From Lentisphaeria bacterium (GTDB lineage: Bacteria; Verrucomicrobiota; Lentisphaeria; Victivallales; UBA1829), in the NCBI GenBank assembly GCA_017503375.1, contig JAFVTF010000027.1:1-37627 (forward strand): a stretch of 37,627 bases of DNA, in the 5' to 3' direction. The notes beneath the pieces are model-generated. The model was not told the origin of the DNA. It did not search any database and worked only from the letters and a program-made list of their open reading frames with translations. A program made the translations under genes and the position numbers. Positions 36,849-37,627 of the stretch are shown one piece after another. Within the stretch, counting starts at the first letter, position 1. The number at the start of each line of letters is the position of its first letter.

Positions 36849-37394
36849 TTAATTCCGGATGATCAATTCAATGGGGGAGCTTTTCACATCCATACTTGAG
36901 AGGTCCATCACACCGCGGACCGCATAACGGCCCGGCTTTTTCAAATCTCTGATAAAGCTCAACGGCATCGTCAGAATAACAGAACTCTTCGGGTCCAGAT
37001 CGATCGGATACCGCGGACTGTCTCCTTTGGAAATTTTACGCGGAGAATCCTGCCAGGCTTCTTCCGGCAATTTTTCCGCTCCGCCTTCCATCGGACATTC
37101 TGCAAACTGAACTTTGATATTATCCCGTTCCACCTGCTTCCATTCTGCAATCTGAACACGGGAAAGACCTTCATTGATAAATTGAAATGTGATTTGCGGC
37201 GCAGCATCTTTGATCCGGAAACTGGCAAGAGTGGAAATGATTTTCAGCTCCATTCCGTGATGCTGAATCTTCGGAAAAGTCTGATTGACTTGAATCGCTT
37301 CCTTCTCTTCCGGAGAATCCTCTCCGCAACCGCATAAAAGGGAACTCACGATCAAAAACACAAGTCCCGGTATTCTGAATATTTTCTGTTCCAT
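36849..37394 (-). CDS. Putative lipoprotein
   Basis: The protein has 181 aa. The signal peptide ends in a lipobox-like SLLCGC, with the modified Cys at about residue 24, followed by an acidic GEDSPEEKE tether. The mature domain is beta-rich (ITFQFINEGLSRVQIAEW, YAVRGVMDLSS), similar in outline to small immunoglobulin-like periplasmic domains. Function unknown. AGGAG at 37406-37410 lies 11 bases before the ATG, with a good promoter upstream. It is 16 bp ahead of the debranching enzyme and likely the first gene of that operon. Confidence 0.72.
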   Translation of the reverse strand: MEQKIFRIPGLVFLIVSSLLCGCGEDSPEEKEAIQVNQTFPKIQHHGMELKIISTLASFRIKDAAPQITFQFINEGLSRVQIAEWKQVERDNIKVQFAECPMEGGAEKLPEEAWQDSPRKISKGDSPRYPIDLDPKSSVILTMPLSFIRDLKKPGRYAVRGVMDLSSMDVKSSPIELIIRN

Positions 37395-37426
37395 AAATTT
37401 TGATGCTCCTGAATGTTTTCAAGTGT

Positions 37427-37455
37427 AATTTACTCCCGTTTTCAGGATTCGTCAA
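37427..37455 (-). promoter_or_regulatory. Sigma-70 promoter for the lipoprotein / debranching enzyme operon
   Basis: On the minus strand, TTGACG (37450-37455) and TAAATT (37427-37432) are separated by 17 bp. It lies about 40 bp from the start of the copy C element. Confidence 0.65.
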
Positions 37456-37492
37456 GAGAAAAAACAGAGGTTTTTACATTTTTTTGAAAAAA

Positions 37493-37627
37493 GCGCTGTT
37501 CCCCATACAGGTTGGTAAATCCTTCTGCTATTTCAACTTTAAGATGGCATTTCGATTTTTACATCGTAAAAATCGGAATGCCGCAAAAAGGTTTGGAAAA
37601 AAGGGGTGGAGTTTGAGGAGGGGAAAA
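37493..37627 (+). mobile_element. MITE-like element, copy C, partial (cut by the window end)
   Basis: The left end GCGCTGTTCCCCATACAGG aligns with the terminal repeats of copies A and B, followed by TTGGTAAATCCTTCTGCTA as in copy B. Hairpin 2 has 17-nt arms at 37546-37562 and 37566-37582. GCAAAAAGGTTTGG follows as in copy A. The region that should form hairpin 1 is diverged and runs off the window. The left flank ACATTTTTTTGA (37476-37487) is the same 12-mer found at 21-32 beside copy A. Confidence 0.72.

Noticed and set aside
1..37627. CRISPR array, tRNA or rRNA genes, phage genes
   Set aside because: No regularly spaced repeats, no tRNA-like cloverleaf or rRNA segments, and no phage structural or integrase genes were seen.

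Overview
The window looks like chromosomal DNA of a Gram-negative member of the PVC group. Lentisphaerota (Victivallales-like) is the most likely source. This rests on gene content, not on a marker gene: three short pseudopilin-like proteins ([26 protein letters not shown] type) sit inside clusters of secreted carbohydrate-active proteins, next to very large CBM9-like/TIM-barrel proteins and sugar-responsive GntR-type regulation. I see no rRNA, tRNA, CRISPR array or complete transposase gene.

Layout: (1) 206-2274, minus strand: a two-gene operon for a UDP-glucuronate decarboxylase and a GT2-GtrA glycosyltransferase (surface polysaccharide synthesis). (2) 2408-10821, plus strand: a consensus promoter, a leader with a perfect 23-bp inverted repeat, then pseudopilin 1, a GH106-like hydrolase, a PL22-like oligogalacturonate lyase, a 1306-aa LamG/CBM9/hydrolase-like secreted protein and a Rho-independent terminator. 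(3) 11040-20617, plus strand: a GntR regulator fused to a solute-binding-protein-like sensor, a metallophosphoesterase, pseudopilin 2, a secreted CBM9-barrel protein, a small secreted binding protein, pseudopilin 3 and a DUF4838-type secreted protein. (4) 20628-26897, plus strand: a new promoter, a small secreted domain protein, a CE7-type esterase carrying the same domain, a cytoplasmic hydrolase-like protein, a second metallophosphoesterase broken by a +1 frameshift, and an SGNH esterase. (5) 37455-26997, minus strand: a lipoprotein, a glycogen-debranching-like enzyme interrupted by an in-frame TGA, a membrane-anchored proline-rich protein, then (own promoter) a coiled-coil membrane protein, ilvH, an XPB helicase and a DUF790/Bax1 nuclease.

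How the genes fit together: regions 2-4 look like a locus for pectin/rhamnogalacturonan-type plant polysaccharide. Esterases would remove acyl groups, secreted barrel proteins would bind or cut the polymer, and cytoplasmic GH106-like and PL22-like enzymes would finish oligomers. The regulator reads an internal sugar ligand. Region 5 mixes storage-glucan turnover, branched-chain amino acid synthesis and DNA repair in overlapping genes.

The most distinctive unexplained structure is a family of roughly 199-bp MITE-like elements with terminal inverted repeats and two internal hairpins. Copies lie at 31-229, 10822-11020 (inverted) and 37493 to the window end, and one hairpin-only relic lies at 26946-26988. 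One copy supplies the last seven codons and the stop of the glycosyltransferase gene. The second notable structure is the 23-bp inverted repeat over the start codon of pseudopilin 1.
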